Positions 1 to 7,125 of a stretch of DNA of 64,000 bases are shown here, one piece after another. The translations under genes and the position numbers were made by a program. The first letter of the stretch is position 1, and every line of letters starts with the position of its first letter. The notes under the pieces are model-generated. The model was given only the letters and a program-made list of their open reading frames with translations. It was not told the origin of the DNA and did no database searches. Source of the stretch: Bradyrhizobium sp. URHD0069. GTDB lineage: Bacteria; Pseudomonadota; Alphaproteobacteria; Rhizobiales; Xanthobacteraceae. The stretch is from NCBI RefSeq assembly GCF_000701345.1, contig NZ_JNIJ01000033.1, positions 1 through 64,000 on the forward strand. Direction: 5' to 3'.

Positions 1-550
1 GGAGCTGAAGGCAGACTTCAACCGCATCAGGTCCGCGCCGTACCCAAGCGCACACGTTCGCGCCAAGATCAGACAGGAAGTTGAGGCTCTAGCGACGCGG
101 GGGACGCCCGTGGTGAGTGATGTGCTTGAACACGACCGATCAGTGGTCTGGCCCATGCAGCGGCTGCAAGGGTCGATCGTCAATGCCCAAGTGCCATCAT
201 TTGCGGTCACCGAAGTGCCTGATGTGCTCGCATGGTTTGCGTTCGTTCACAAGGATGCACTGCTCGCCAGCTTGGATACCTTGGTGTCAGAGGAAGCCGA
301 TGACGCCGCCGCATTGTCAGCCACCGAGCGCGAGACCCGTGCCGCCGTCGTGATGGGCGATCTGTTGGCGGTCGAGTACGATGAAGCGCGTCTGGTGTGG
401 CAAGCACAGGCCGACAAGCTGCCGAGTGAGCATCGCAGCGACTGCGCACCGCAGGCGATCCTGCAAGTGCGCTTGGTGACGGCTCCGCACACCAACAGGT
501 CGGGCACCAGCCCGGAGCATGCCTACGACATCATCGGAGGGCGGCGATAA
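1..550 (+). CDS. hypothetical protein, 5'-truncated by the window edge
   Basis: The reading frame starting at base 2 is open from the window edge to a TAA at 548-550, so the first in-window GTG (110) is probably not the start. The visible 182 residues are mostly helical-looking, with an acidic stretch after the middle (EEADDAAALSATERETR) and no membrane segment or catalytic motif that I recognise. It reads as a soluble protein of unknown function. It belongs to the accessory stretch that fills the first 6 kb, where genes are short, unrelated to one another and on both strands. The function is unknown; that it is a real gene is supported by the long open frame and ordinary protein-like composition. 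Confidence 0.6.
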   Translation, partial: ELKADFNRIRSAPYPSAHVRAKIRQEVEALATRGTPVVSDVLEHDRSVVWPMQRLQGSIVNAQVPSFAVTEVPDVLAWFAFVHKDALLASLDTLVSEEADDAAALSATERETRAAVVMGDLLAVEYDEARLVWQAQADKLPSEHRSDCAPQAILQVRLVTAPHTNRSGTSPEHAYDIIGGRR

Positions 551-891
551 CAGATCGTTCAGCCGGGGGGCTTGCTGCCTGCATCTCTCCGGCATGCACG
601 GGGCGCGAGGAAGGTTCTCGGTGATCCCGCCTCGCGCCCCACCACTATCAGAACCGCGTCGTCGGGTCATGCTGCACTCGACGGTGCGGCAGAGCGAGGC
701 ATCCGCTGGCGCAGGTGCCTCGCCCGCCTCCAGCCGTGGCGACGATGAACAAATGAATGGCGCAGAAGACAAGAACAATTAACTCAAATCTAGTATGACT
801 ATCGCATTTACCCGGCCACAGACTGGGGTCGATTGGTTTGGTGTCCGTCGCCTGTTCGCCTTGGCCGCTGGAACCAGAAGGCGAACACGAC
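551..891. other. gap with a long hairpin
   Basis: This 340-base gap between the first gene and the nuclease-like gene has no convincing coding frame; a plus-strand frame at 519-782 has an unconvincing composition (rich in S, R, G and P). It contains an exact 11-bp inverted repeat, GGGGCGCGAGG at 600-610 and its complement at 630-640, separated by 19 bases. No T-run follows on either strand, so it is not a classical intrinsic terminator. The 3' end (about 875-891) carries the probable ribosome binding site of the next gene. Confidence 0.45.
600..640. repeat. perfect 11-bp inverted repeat
   Basis: GGGGCGCGAGG at 600-610 pairs exactly with CCTCGCGCCCC at 630-640 around a 19-base loop. It lies about 50 bases after the stop codon of the first gene, which fits a transcript-end structure, but the U-tract expected of an intrinsic terminator is missing. 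It could stabilise a 3' end or be a remnant of a mobile element. Confidence 0.5.
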
Positions 892-1467
892 GTGGACTTT
901 TACACCATCATCTTCCTGGCGCTGGCGGTATTCATCTTCCTGCGCCTGCGCAGCGTCCTCGGACAGCGCACCGGGAGCGAACGGTCGCCGTACGTGACCG
1001 GAAGCCTCCTCACCCTCACGGCAGCCGCTTTAGGCGCGGTGTTTTTCGACGTGGGCCGCGCTAATTGGTATCCAGCGCTCACGACTGCTGCATCCACGAC
1101 TGCTGCGCCGACCATCAGCGGCCCCGCCCGCGTTATCGACGGCGACACCGTCGTCGTCGCGGGCACGTCAGTACGCCTCAAGGGCGTCGATGCCGCCGAA
1201 CTCGGGACAGCGCGCGGCGAGAATGCCCGGCGCGTGATGGCCACGCTCGTCACCGGGCAACTGACCTGTCACATGACCGGCGAAAAGACCTATGGCCGCG
1301 AGGTCGGCTATTGCACCACAGCCAACGGCACCGACATCAATCGAGCGATCATTGCTTCGGGCGCTGCCCTAGCGTGCCCGCGCTACGATGACCGCTATTT
1401 GCCTTTCGAGCAGGCGACCGCGTTGGCGGCGCAACCACGTTCGTTCTATTGCGTGAAGCGCTTCTAA
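892..1467 (+). CDS. membrane-anchored staphylococcal-nuclease-like protein with Tim44/TimA-like N-terminus
   Basis: Predicted 191-residue protein from GTG 892 (AAGG about 10 bases upstream); an in-frame GTG at 838 is possible but less likely. Residues 3-21 form one hydrophobic segment followed by LRSVLGQRTG, which closely matches, from memory, the N-terminal anchor of Bradyrhizobium Tim44/TimA-family proteins. A second hydrophobic segment covers about 38-53. Residues 78-191 form an SNase-like (OB-fold) nuclease domain: DGDT (D83, D85), R95, D100, E103 and YGR (R136) correspond to the metal-binding and catalytic positions of staphylococcal nuclease. The likely role is a phosphodiesterase acting outside the inner membrane. 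Four cysteines (C126, C141, C162, C187) suggest disulfides, in line with an external location. The fused architecture is unusual. The gene runs convergently into a truncated ligase fragment that begins directly at its stop codon. Confidence 0.75.
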   Translation: MDFYTIIFLALAVFIFLRLRSVLGQRTGSERSPYVTGSLLTLTAAALGAVFFDVGRANWYPALTTAASTTAAPTISGPARVIDGDTVVVAGTSVRLKGVDAAELGTARGENARRVMATLVTGQLTCHMTGEKTYGREVGYCTTANGTDINRAIIASGAALACPRYDDRYLPFEQATALAAQPRSFYCVKRF

Positions 1468-1716
1468 AGATCCGTCGATCAGGAATGATTGCGCCTTGAT
1501 GCGGAGGGCAGCGTCAACGATCGCCGGGAAGCGGTCGGCCCAGTCATGGCCGTTGCGTGTGAAGCAGCGGACCCGCGAGCCATCCCGGCGCACCGTCAGC
1601 CGATAGCCGTCGTGCTTGATCTCATGAACCCAGAGCGGGCCGGACGGTGGCCGGGCCACCTTCGACGGTAAGCACGGTACGATAAAGCCGGAGGGACGCC
1701 GACGCTGCAAGACCAT
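1468..1716 (-). pseudogene. ATP-dependent DNA ligase, 5' fragment
   Basis: Reading from the ATG at 1716, about 83 residues resemble the start of the LigD/LigC-type ATP-dependent ligase adenylation domain. Motif I is intact: HEIKHDGYRL, with the nucleotide-accepting lysine at residue 34, followed by VRRDG and FTRNGHDW, which are typical of the family. The similarity stops at SFLIDG, where a functional enzyme continues into IDGE; here the frame runs into unrelated residues antisense to the nuclease gene and ends at 1369. The whole rest of the ligase is missing, so this is a remnant left by rearrangement. Full ligases of this family seal breaks in non-homologous end joining together with Ku, and a complete Ku gene is present elsewhere in the window (18.4 kb). 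Confidence 0.7.
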
Positions 1717-1883
1717 GGCCGAAGGATAGGACAGTGGCCGGGCGGATCAACCGCGCCCAGCGGGAGGCGCTTCCCCCAGCAGCATGCTGTGAATAGCCGG
1801 GGAGAAGCCCCCCTGTCTTCCCATCACTACCCTGCATTGTGCCAGTGTGCGGGCACCTGATTTGCAAAACGAGAGAGACCCTC

Positions 1884-2363
1884 ATGGCAATCCTATCCGA
1901 GAGCCGCCGCGCTGCTCTCCGTGCGACATTGGCTACAGTTGGAATAGACACGCCTCAGAAGGCGTTCGCCGCGCTGGTGCCAGCGGTGATATCGATCATC
2001 GTAACTTTTTTCCCAGTTGGATTGTGGGGCAACGTTATAGCTGTGGCCGCATGGCCCATCATGTTTCTGATTTTGATTTTTTGGCATCGCCGCGCACTGG
2101 CTCGCGAACCTGTAAAGGTCGGCTTCAGCCCGCTCTATACGGCAGAGGGCCGCGAGCAACTCAGGTCCGAACAGCGCGCCCAAGACAACGAGATTGCGCA
2201 ACATCGCGCGGTGTCTGCGCGGCTTGCCGCTCACATGGCAAAGCTCGACACCACGACGCCGGAGTTCAGGCAACTGGCGGACCAGAAAAAGGCCAGCGAC
2301 CAAATTCTGACGGAGATTGAGAAGCGACCGAAGACGAAGATTGGCTATGTGCCGCGCAACTAA
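1884..2363 (+). CDS. hypothetical membrane protein with C-terminal coiled region
   Basis: Start chosen at ATG 1884, preceded by a purine-rich GAGAGAG; an upstream in-frame ATG at 1839 would add 15 residues that look non-coding. The 159-residue product has a short basic N-terminus, two hydrophobic helices at about residues 28-46 and 50-67 joined by a short turn, then a charged, helical C-terminal half (about 85-150) that could form a coiled coil. This looks like an inner-membrane protein with the tail in the cytoplasm. No family is recognised. It follows a ligase remnant and precedes a damaged gene on the same strand, inside the accessory region. Confidence 0.55.
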   Translation: MAILSESRRAALRATLATVGIDTPQKAFAALVPAVISIIVTFFPVGLWGNVIAVAAWPIMFLILIFWHRRALAREPVKVGFSPLYTAEGREQLRSEQRAQDNEIAQHRAVSARLAAHMAKLDTTTPEFRQLADQKKASDQILTEIEKRPKTKIGYVPRN

Positions 2364-2408
2364 CCTTGACGCACCTACACTAGGCCCTTTCAAGCATGAG
2401 GTTTCCCG

Positions 2409-2917
2409 ATGGCGCTTGATTGGTCGTTCGAGCCGGACCCGGCATTGAAGGGGTCCTACTATCGAAGGTTGGAGGACATACCGCGCGCCTCGACAAGTTC
2501 GAGGTAACGGCACTTCCGGCCAACTCGGCTGCGCAATTCGTTGCGTACTATTTCGGGGCGGAGAAGCTGGCGAAGGCGATTGTCGGCATCAACGGTGACC
2601 AACGAGCGGTGGATGCCTTTCATCATCGCGTTGGCGTCAAACTAGCGGAAACCAAATCCGCCGCGCACGACATGAAGCTGAGTATTTTGGAGGCCGAACT
2701 CGATGCCTTGTTCGAGCCACAGTGGCATCTCAAGCAGCCGTCGAGCGCGATCACGATCCGCAATCGCCTGTCCCACGATTTCGGACCTACGCAGGTGTGC
2801 CACATCCGTCAGCACTCGCCGCGATTGGTACCGATCATGGTCAAGTTCATCGGCGACGTTGATCGTGTGCTGAAGCATCTACGCGAGCGGTGGGCGGCAT
2901 CACAAGCGCGTCCGTAA
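2409..2917 (+). pseudogene. HEPN-like protein, apparently frameshifted
   Basis: An ATG at 2409 opens a frame that reads MALDWSFEPDP and remains protein-like to about 2480, then terminates at TAA 2505-2507. The continuing protein-like sequence lies in the next frame (LDKFEVTALPAN onward) and runs to TAA 2915-2917. The simplest reading is one gene of about 169 residues with a single-base shift near 2475-2490. The second part contains RNRLSHDF (about 2758-2781), a fit to the R-x4-6-H signature of HEPN domains, which are often ribonucleases in toxin, defence or nucleotidyltransferase-partner systems. No partner antitoxin or nucleotidyltransferase gene is visible next to it. Whether the shift is genuine or a sequencing error cannot be told; if an error, the gene would be intact. 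Confidence 0.5.
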
Positions 2918-3051
2918 CTCGCAGCTTCAGTTCTCGCCAGCGTCACCGCGCCGTCGCGCGTCATATCGCGCGAGCGCTTCGGCGCTGTTCTCGGACTGTT
3001 GGGGGTAGCCGCCGCGCCGATGTTCCGCGCAGTGAGATTACCCCAAAGTCC

Positions 3052-3741
3052 TCACCGCTGTTGTGTAGCGGATGGATAGAAGTGCTCTTTCGCCACAACA
3101 CCAGCGAAGGTGATCAAGCCGCCAACGATTGCCCCAATAAGCAGGAGCATAAGCTGGTCTTTGTTGCGTTCTATAAACGGGCGTATCTCAGAGCGACGTT
3201 GAAGCTTGATGACGGCCTTGCAGCGCACGATCACGTAACATGCCCAGAGGAACCAGAGCGAAACCACGCTTCCAACAACGCTAGCTGCGCGCGCGGCCGA
3301 CAGTTCGCTCTGCTGCACAAGGAAGAATTGGGTCAGGAGGAAAAAAGGAACAATGGCAAACATCAACAACAAGCTGTACAGCGCCGCAAAGCGTCTCTGG
3401 CAGCGAGTAATGACTTCGTTGATTTCGTGAAATATCTGTGCTGCTTCCGGCCCGCCCCGAGGGTCAAACACCCACAGTCTTACAGCCATCCGCTTGAGTT
3501 CGAGGCTGACGGAAGGTCCGGAGCCACTGGAGCTTGATATTGTCAAGTCGAATTGGGTTTGCCCGCCGACGTGCTCTTTCAGGTCGTCAAGGCCTTCATA
3601 TCGATGGTCGGCGGTGCGTATGTCTATCTCGCGAGGATGACGCTTCAGAGTGTCGATGATCTCCGCTAAGTCATCGATCCATATCACAACAGGCCGGTAC
3701 GAACGCTCAAGGGATTTCTCAACTTTTCTGATCTTCTCCAT
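3052..3741 (-). CDS. hypothetical three-helix membrane protein
   Basis: Predicted 229 residues from ATG 3741. The N-terminal half (about 1-115) is soluble and charged, containing a serine run (SSSSGSG) near residue 70. The C-terminal half has three hydrophobic helices at roughly 120-142, 150-170 and 196-216, ending in a short polar tail. The layout suggests a cytoplasmic sensor or effector domain attached to a membrane bundle, a pattern shared by pore-forming effector proteins and by many unknown proteins; nothing further supports either option. It is transcribed opposite to its neighbours within the accessory region. The family is not recognised. Confidence 0.6.
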   Translation of the reverse strand: MEKIRKVEKSLERSYRPVVIWIDDLAEIIDTLKRHPREIDIRTADHRYEGLDDLKEHVGGQTQFDLTISSSSGSGPSVSLELKRMAVRLWVFDPRGGPEAAQIFHEINEVITRCQRRFAALYSLLLMFAIVPFFLLTQFFLVQQSELSAARAASVVGSVVSLWFLWACYVIVRCKAVIKLQRRSEIRPFIERNKDQLMLLLIGAIVGGLITFAGVVAKEHFYPSATQQR

Positions 3742-4056
3742 TTGCCCCCCGAGCTGCCCGACTTTCCCCTACCTATAGTAGTGAATGGCGACAGCTAACT
3801 AAAGCATCGGGAACGGCCCTATCCCCAATGTTCGCCGTTGAGAGCCAAGCCGCTACAGATGGCGGTGGATGGCGCGCTGGGCACAACGAAGGCGACACAG
3901 CACCCCCGGCACCGGCTTCAACCGCGCTACTGGCGGCGGCGGCGATCAGGCCCGAAACAATGTTGGACATTGAATTTCCGAATGAAAACAATGTTTTACT
4001 GCGGGCAACTTCGGTGGCTGAACGGACGAACACCAACCAGCCACAGGAGCAAGCCA
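3742..4056. other. gap, possible promoter region
   Basis: About 315 bases between divergent genes without a convincing coding frame. It holds a lower-GC patch (about 3955-4000) with the 9-mer AACAATGTT occurring twice (3958-3966 and 3989-3997), which could mark a promoter for the two-gene unit that starts at 4057. No other structure was seen. Confidence 0.3.
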
Positions 4057-4233
4057 GTGCGAAACCCCAAGCCCTTCACGGTCTTTCAGCAGGTCCCCGG
4101 CCAGAACGTCCCCAAGCCGCTGTTCATCATCCACGCCTATTCGCTTGAACAGGCCCGCGCGCTCGTCGCGGCAAAGGTAGCGGGCAACACCATCGTTGTC
4201 GGCCCCGTCTCGCTAGACGGAGCAAGCCAGTGA
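4057..4233 (+). CDS. hypothetical 58-residue protein, coupled to next gene
   Basis: Start chosen at GTG 4057, preceded by CAGGAG. The 58-residue product is beta/alpha in appearance (FTVFQQVPGQ, LFIIHAYSLEQARALVAAKV, NTIVVGPVSL) and resembles the small single-domain proteins found in phage-derived regions, but no family is assigned. Its stop codon overlaps the GTG start of the following gene in a GTGA arrangement, so the two are very probably translated as a coupled unit and may act together. An upstream extension of the frame to 3838 looks non-coding. Confidence 0.55.
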   Translation: MRNPKPFTVFQQVPGQNVPKPLFIIHAYSLEQARALVAAKVAGNTIVVGPVSLDGASQ

Positions 4234-4787
4234 TCCCCGATACCCGCAAAGGCCTTCCCGCGATGGCCTGTGTCTCAGCGATGCAGAAGGCGATCAGGCG
4301 CGGCATGGAGCGCGAAGCGATGCAATTCGCCGTCGAGTTGATCCACACCTCGAAAGCCTTCCACAGCATGGTGTGCAAGCGGCTGGAGATCATCTCTCAC
4401 GAAGATATCGACACTCAGGCCGACCCGGCCATCGTGCCGTTCGTCGCCACCGCCGTCGCACAGGCGATGCGATGGTATGACCCGGAGAAGATCGGCGCAT
4501 CGCGGATGGCGATCGGCAATGCGATCCGGCTCATGTGTCGCGCCGCCAAGAGCCGTGAGGGCGATCACTTCGCTGCTGCCGTCGGGCTTCGGTCGATGCT
4601 GGAGGGTTTCGTTCCGACAATTCCCGACTGGGCCAACGATCGACACACCAGCGCCGGGAAAAAGCTGGGCCGTGGTCTCGATCATTTCCGCAGCGAGGGC
4701 GCGAAGCTGGTACCGCCGCCAACCGCTGATGATCCATACGAGGCCGAAGCTTATCGGCTCTGGGCGATCAAGCAGCAGGGCAAGTGA
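4230..4787 (+). CDS. stand-alone domain resembling the C-terminus of RarA/MgsA
   Basis: Predicted 185 residues from GTG 4230, overlapping the previous stop codon by four bases. Residues about 20-125 resemble the C-terminal (clamp-loader-type, tetramerising) domain of the recombination factor RarA/MgsA: an initial helix (QKAIRRGMEREAMQFAVEL), then KRLEIISHEDID, followed by a helical stretch and an alanine-rich helix with CRAAKSREGD. In RarA this follows the AAA+ ATPase domain; here no Walker motifs are present and no ATPase gene adjoins. Proteins of this size with this domain occur, as far as I recall, in phage and plasmid contexts, possibly modulating host replication restart. The C-terminal 60 residues are specific. 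The RarA relation is an inference from pattern only. Confidence 0.6.
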   Translation: MIPDTRKGLPAMACVSAMQKAIRRGMEREAMQFAVELIHTSKAFHSMVCKRLEIISHEDIDTQADPAIVPFVATAVAQAMRWYDPEKIGASRMAIGNAIRLMCRAAKSREGDHFAAAVGLRSMLEGFVPTIPDWANDRHTSAGKKLGRGLDHFRSEGAKLVPPPTADDPYEAEAYRLWAIKQQGK

Positions 4788-4793
4788 GACCCA

Positions 4794-4814
4794 AACTTCT
4801 CGTATCGAGAAATT
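4794..4814. promoter_or_regulatory. operator-like palindrome
   Basis: TTCTCG at 4797-4802 and CGAGAA at 4806-4811 form an exact inverted repeat around TAT; two further bases on each side (AA 4794-4795, TT 4813-4814) also pair, leaving one mismatch. This size and symmetry fit a dimeric repressor operator of the phage or toxin-antitoxin type. It sits 7 bases after the stop codon of the RarA-like gene, so it might instead be a weak transcript end. No regulator gene in the window can be matched to it. Confidence 0.35.
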
Positions 4815-5035
4815 TGCTTACCGGCAGTTGTGCGCGGGCAGCGCGAAAAGGACGTGCTCGTCGTTTTTCTATATTAGCGGTTGCAACCCGAAACCGATCT
4901 ACCGCCCATCGTCCTGCCACGGCATCGTCGGCAGTGACGGCACCGTCGCGGCGACAGATGGCTGCGCGTCTCGATTGGCAACTGCAACCCATGGATAAGC
5001 AAAAGTACGCCGCGGCTTACTTTTCGAGCCGACAC

Positions 5036-5104
5036 TCACGCCAGCAGCAGCGCGACCGCGATGGCGACCGCCGCGATGAAGATCAGCGCTTGAGCACTCG
5101 ACAT
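5036..5104 (-). CDS. possible 22-residue single-helix membrane peptide
   Basis: An ATG at 5104 opens MSSAQALIFIAAVAIAVALL followed by LA and a TGA at 5036-5038. Nearly the whole peptide is one hydrophobic helix, as in many small inner-membrane peptides. The ribosome binding site (GGCGG) is weak and the length is too short to judge coding potential, so this is a candidate only. Confidence 0.3.
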   Translation of the reverse strand: MSSAQALIFIAAVAIAVALLLA

Positions 5105-5388
5105 GCGCCACATGGCGCACCGCCATTTGTGTACCGTGTCGGACAAAATAAAGCCGGGAATTCGCAACTGCAAATATCCTCGCACCGGGCCGTCGCGCGG
5201 TCCCCCCGGTTATCTATGCTCCCAGAGGGACCCGAAAACCGAGTGCAGGCCGTCACTGCCTGCGCATAGGCTGACAAAGCTAAACCGGGTCACCGGCGAC
5301 GCTCGACGACTACCAGTCCAAGGTCTCGACTGCCATTTTCCGAGGTTCGGGCTGCCTGCCGCTGCCCACTGTGCATTGGAGCGTGATC

Positions 5389-5583
5389 ATGATCGAGCCG
5401 AAGCAATCCGACATCGGACGCAAGGTGATCTATCGCGTTCACAGCAACGCCAAGGCCGAGGAAGGCGTCATCACGCGCTTCAACGAGAAGTACGTGTTTG
5501 TTCGCTTCGGCAAAGAAGAAGAGAGCGCGGCGACGACGCGAGATCAACTGGAGTGGAAGGATGCACGATCGCGATCATCGTGA
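5389..5583 (+). CDS. hypothetical small beta-barrel-like protein
   Basis: Start chosen at ATG 5389 with GGAG 7 bases upstream. The 64-residue product reads MIEPKQSDIGRKVIYR, then KAEEGVITRFNEKYVFVRF, then an acidic patch and a basic tail. The alternating strands around GVITRFNEKYVFVRFG look like a small SH3- or KOW-like barrel, which is a common design for small phage-borne proteins that bind nucleic acid or proteins; this is a structural guess, not a family match. A second very small protein may follow at 5656. Confidence 0.55.
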   Translation: MIEPKQSDIGRKVIYRVHSNAKAEEGVITRFNEKYVFVRFGKEEESAATTRDQLEWKDARSRSS

Positions 5584-5655
5584 CAGGATTAGATAGGGAC
5601 CGACGCGACCACCGGGAGCGGACAGCCCGTCGCATCGTGTCATCACCGCGACACG

Positions 5656-5835
5656 GTGCCAGCCATCTACGATGACGACGGCGGGCAAGTCCATTTTCGG
5701 ACTTGCTCGGACGACGGCCACGCCAGCATCACGGCGCGGACAGGCGACCGACAGCGGGAAATGGTTCCGGGCCGGAACCACTTCCACGTCGAGCGCGGCA
5801 GCGTCACGACGGCGGCAGGCGTTCACGGCACGTGA
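5656..5835 (+). CDS. possible 59-residue hypothetical protein
   Basis: A frame open from 5593 to a TGA at 5833-5835 gives, from GTG 5656, a protein with balanced composition: PAIYDDDGGQVHFRTCSDDG near the start and REMVPGRNHFHVERG near the end. It looks more protein-like than the longer arginine-rich frame at 5672-6127 in another phase. No good ribosome binding site precedes the GTG; the real start could be a non-standard codon further upstream. No function is suggested. Confidence 0.4.
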   Translation: MPAIYDDDGGQVHFRTCSDDGHASITARTGDRQREMVPGRNHFHVERGSVTTAAGVHGT

Positions 5836-6183
5836 GCGACCCCCAAGCCGGGGGGCTGGGGGCCGTGTAGGCTGGAGGCCGCCCATTCAGTACCGCCGGA
5901 AATACGGACATGTGACCGACGGCCAAGGCAAGCTAACGCAGTCCTGCAGACCGTTCCGGACAAGTTCGGATTACCCCTTCGGTTTGCTGCGAGGACGGCA
6001 TCACGTCATCGCGTCATCACCACGACGGGGACAAGGCCGCAGGAAGGCCGTACAGCGCGCCGGGCGCGCAGGGCTACAGGACACCGGGCAAGCCGCGCCA
6101 GCGCACAGGCGGCCAAAAAAACGGTAATAAATCGGTAAGCGATCGGGAGGTTAAAATCATCACCCCCCTATTTCTATAGGGTT
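5836..6183. other. gap containing the edge of the accessory region
   Basis: Directly after the 59-residue frame lies an imperfect GC-rich hairpin (CCCCCAAGCC 5840-5849 with GGCTGGGGG 5854-5862). The rest has only an arginine-rich frame that I do not accept as a gene. Between about 6121 and 6183 the sequence turns A/T-rich (several A and T runs), and the conserved chromosomal block starts with the stop codon of a response regulator at 6184. The edge of the accessory region must lie here; I see no tRNA or obvious duplicated attachment site. Confidence 0.45.
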
Positions 6184-6864
6184 TCAGCGCATGCCGTCAC
6201 GGATCATGTATCCCGCGCCGCGAATGGTATGAAGCAATGGGCGCTCGAAGCCTTTGTCGATCTTGGAGCGCAACCGCGAAATATGCACGTCGATCACATT
6301 GGTCTGCGGATCGAAATGATAGTCCCAGACGTTTTCCAGGAGCATGGTCCGCGTCACCACCTGCCCCGCGTGCTTCATCAGATATTCCAGCAGCCGGAAC
6401 TCACGCGGTTGCAGCGTCAATTCGTCCTTGCCGCGCGCTACCCGATGCGAAAGCCGATCGAGCTCCAGATCGCCGACGCGATAGGTAGTTTCCTCAGCCG
6501 GGCCACCGTGGCGGCGCGACAACACTTCGACCCGCGCCAGCAGTTCGGCGAATGAATAAGGCTTTGGCAGGTAATCGTCGCCGCCGGCCCGCAATCCCTT
6601 GATGCGGTCGTCGACCTGTCCGAGCGCCGAGAGGATCAGCACCGGGGTGTGATCGCCCTTCTCACGCAAGGCGCCGATCAGCGCCAGGCCGTCGCGTTTC
6701 GGCAGCATCCGGTCGACCACCAGAACGTCATAGTCGCCGCTTTCGGCAAGCGCCAGGCCTTCATCGCCATCGCTGGCGAGATCGGCGACGTAACCGACTT
6801 CGCGAAACGCCTTCACCAAATAGTCGGCGGACTCGCGGTCGTCTTCGATAATCAAGAGGCGCAT
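6184..6864 (-). CDS. OmpR/PhoB-family response regulator
   Basis: Two-component transcription factor of 226 residues from ATG 6864; a TTG at 6885 would add seven residues. The receiver domain (1-115) has the acidic pocket E7-D8-D9, phospho-acceptor D51 in VVDRMLPKRDG, S77 and K99 in LPKP. The C-terminal winged-helix domain (about 130-225) has the usual LTLQPREFRLLEYLM and TNVIDVHISRLRSKID segments. It follows degP on the same strand but behind a strong terminator, so it probably has its own promoter. In related genomes, as I recall, a sensor kinase gene comes immediately downstream; here the accessory region starts instead, so the regulator appears to be an orphan at this locus. The signal and targets are unknown. 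Confidence 0.9.
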   Translation of the reverse strand: MRLLIIEDDRESADYLVKAFREVGYVADLASDGDEGLALAESGDYDVLVVDRMLPKRDGLALIGALREKGDHTPVLILSALGQVDDRIKGLRAGGDDYLPKPYSFAELLARVEVLSRRHGGPAEETTYRVGDLELDRLSHRVARGKDELTLQPREFRLLEYLMKHAGQVVTRTMLLENVWDYHFDPQTNVIDVHISRLRSKIDKGFERPLLHTIRGAGYMIRDGMR

Positions 6865-6961
6865 TTTGGGGTCAATTGCGGTCAAGTGGGCGTGCTCTCT
6901 ATCACCATGGCGCGGTCGGCATCCTCATGCAAGGCGGCCCGATACCGCTCGCTTAAGCGAA

Positions 6962-7001
6962 AAAAGCGGGCGGTGAAGCTGGGGGACTTCACCGCCCTTT
7001 T
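6962..7001 (-). terminator. strong bidirectional-looking intrinsic terminator after degP
   Basis: GGGCGGTGAAG at 6968-6978 pairs perfectly with 6987-6997 around an 8-base loop. On the minus strand the stem is followed by GCTTTTTT, the expected end for degP transcripts; on the plus strand it is followed by TTTT, so it could stop transcription from both sides. Confidence 0.8.
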
Positions 7002-7125
7002 AACCTTCCGACGGAGGGGGGCGTAATTCCACCGGAAGGCAACTAAGGGAGCGAGTTTTCTACCCGCCCCCCGGAAAGAGCCGTCGGCGGGGGGCGACTA
7101 TGCCGGCGACACCTTCCATCTGCTC

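Larger units (their letters stand above)
4788..5388. other. 600-base stretch with little coding signal
   Basis: No strong gene is visible. It begins with a palindrome (4794-4814) and contains a possible 22-residue membrane peptide on the minus strand (5036-5104). Plus-strand frames at 4784-5269 and 5103-5675 and minus-strand frames at 4768-4992, 4899-5126 and 5083-5277 have arginine/alanine-rich or erratic composition typical of shadow frames. Confidence 0.4.

Noticed and set aside
5672..6127. 151-codon plus-strand frame in the accessory region
   Set aside because: Arginine- and serine-rich with no motif; a better protein-like 59-codon frame exists in another phase (5656-5835).
1..6183. complete prophage
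   Set aside because: No integrase, capsid, terminase or tail gene is visible; only small genes and remnants, so a decayed island or its edge is the safer description.
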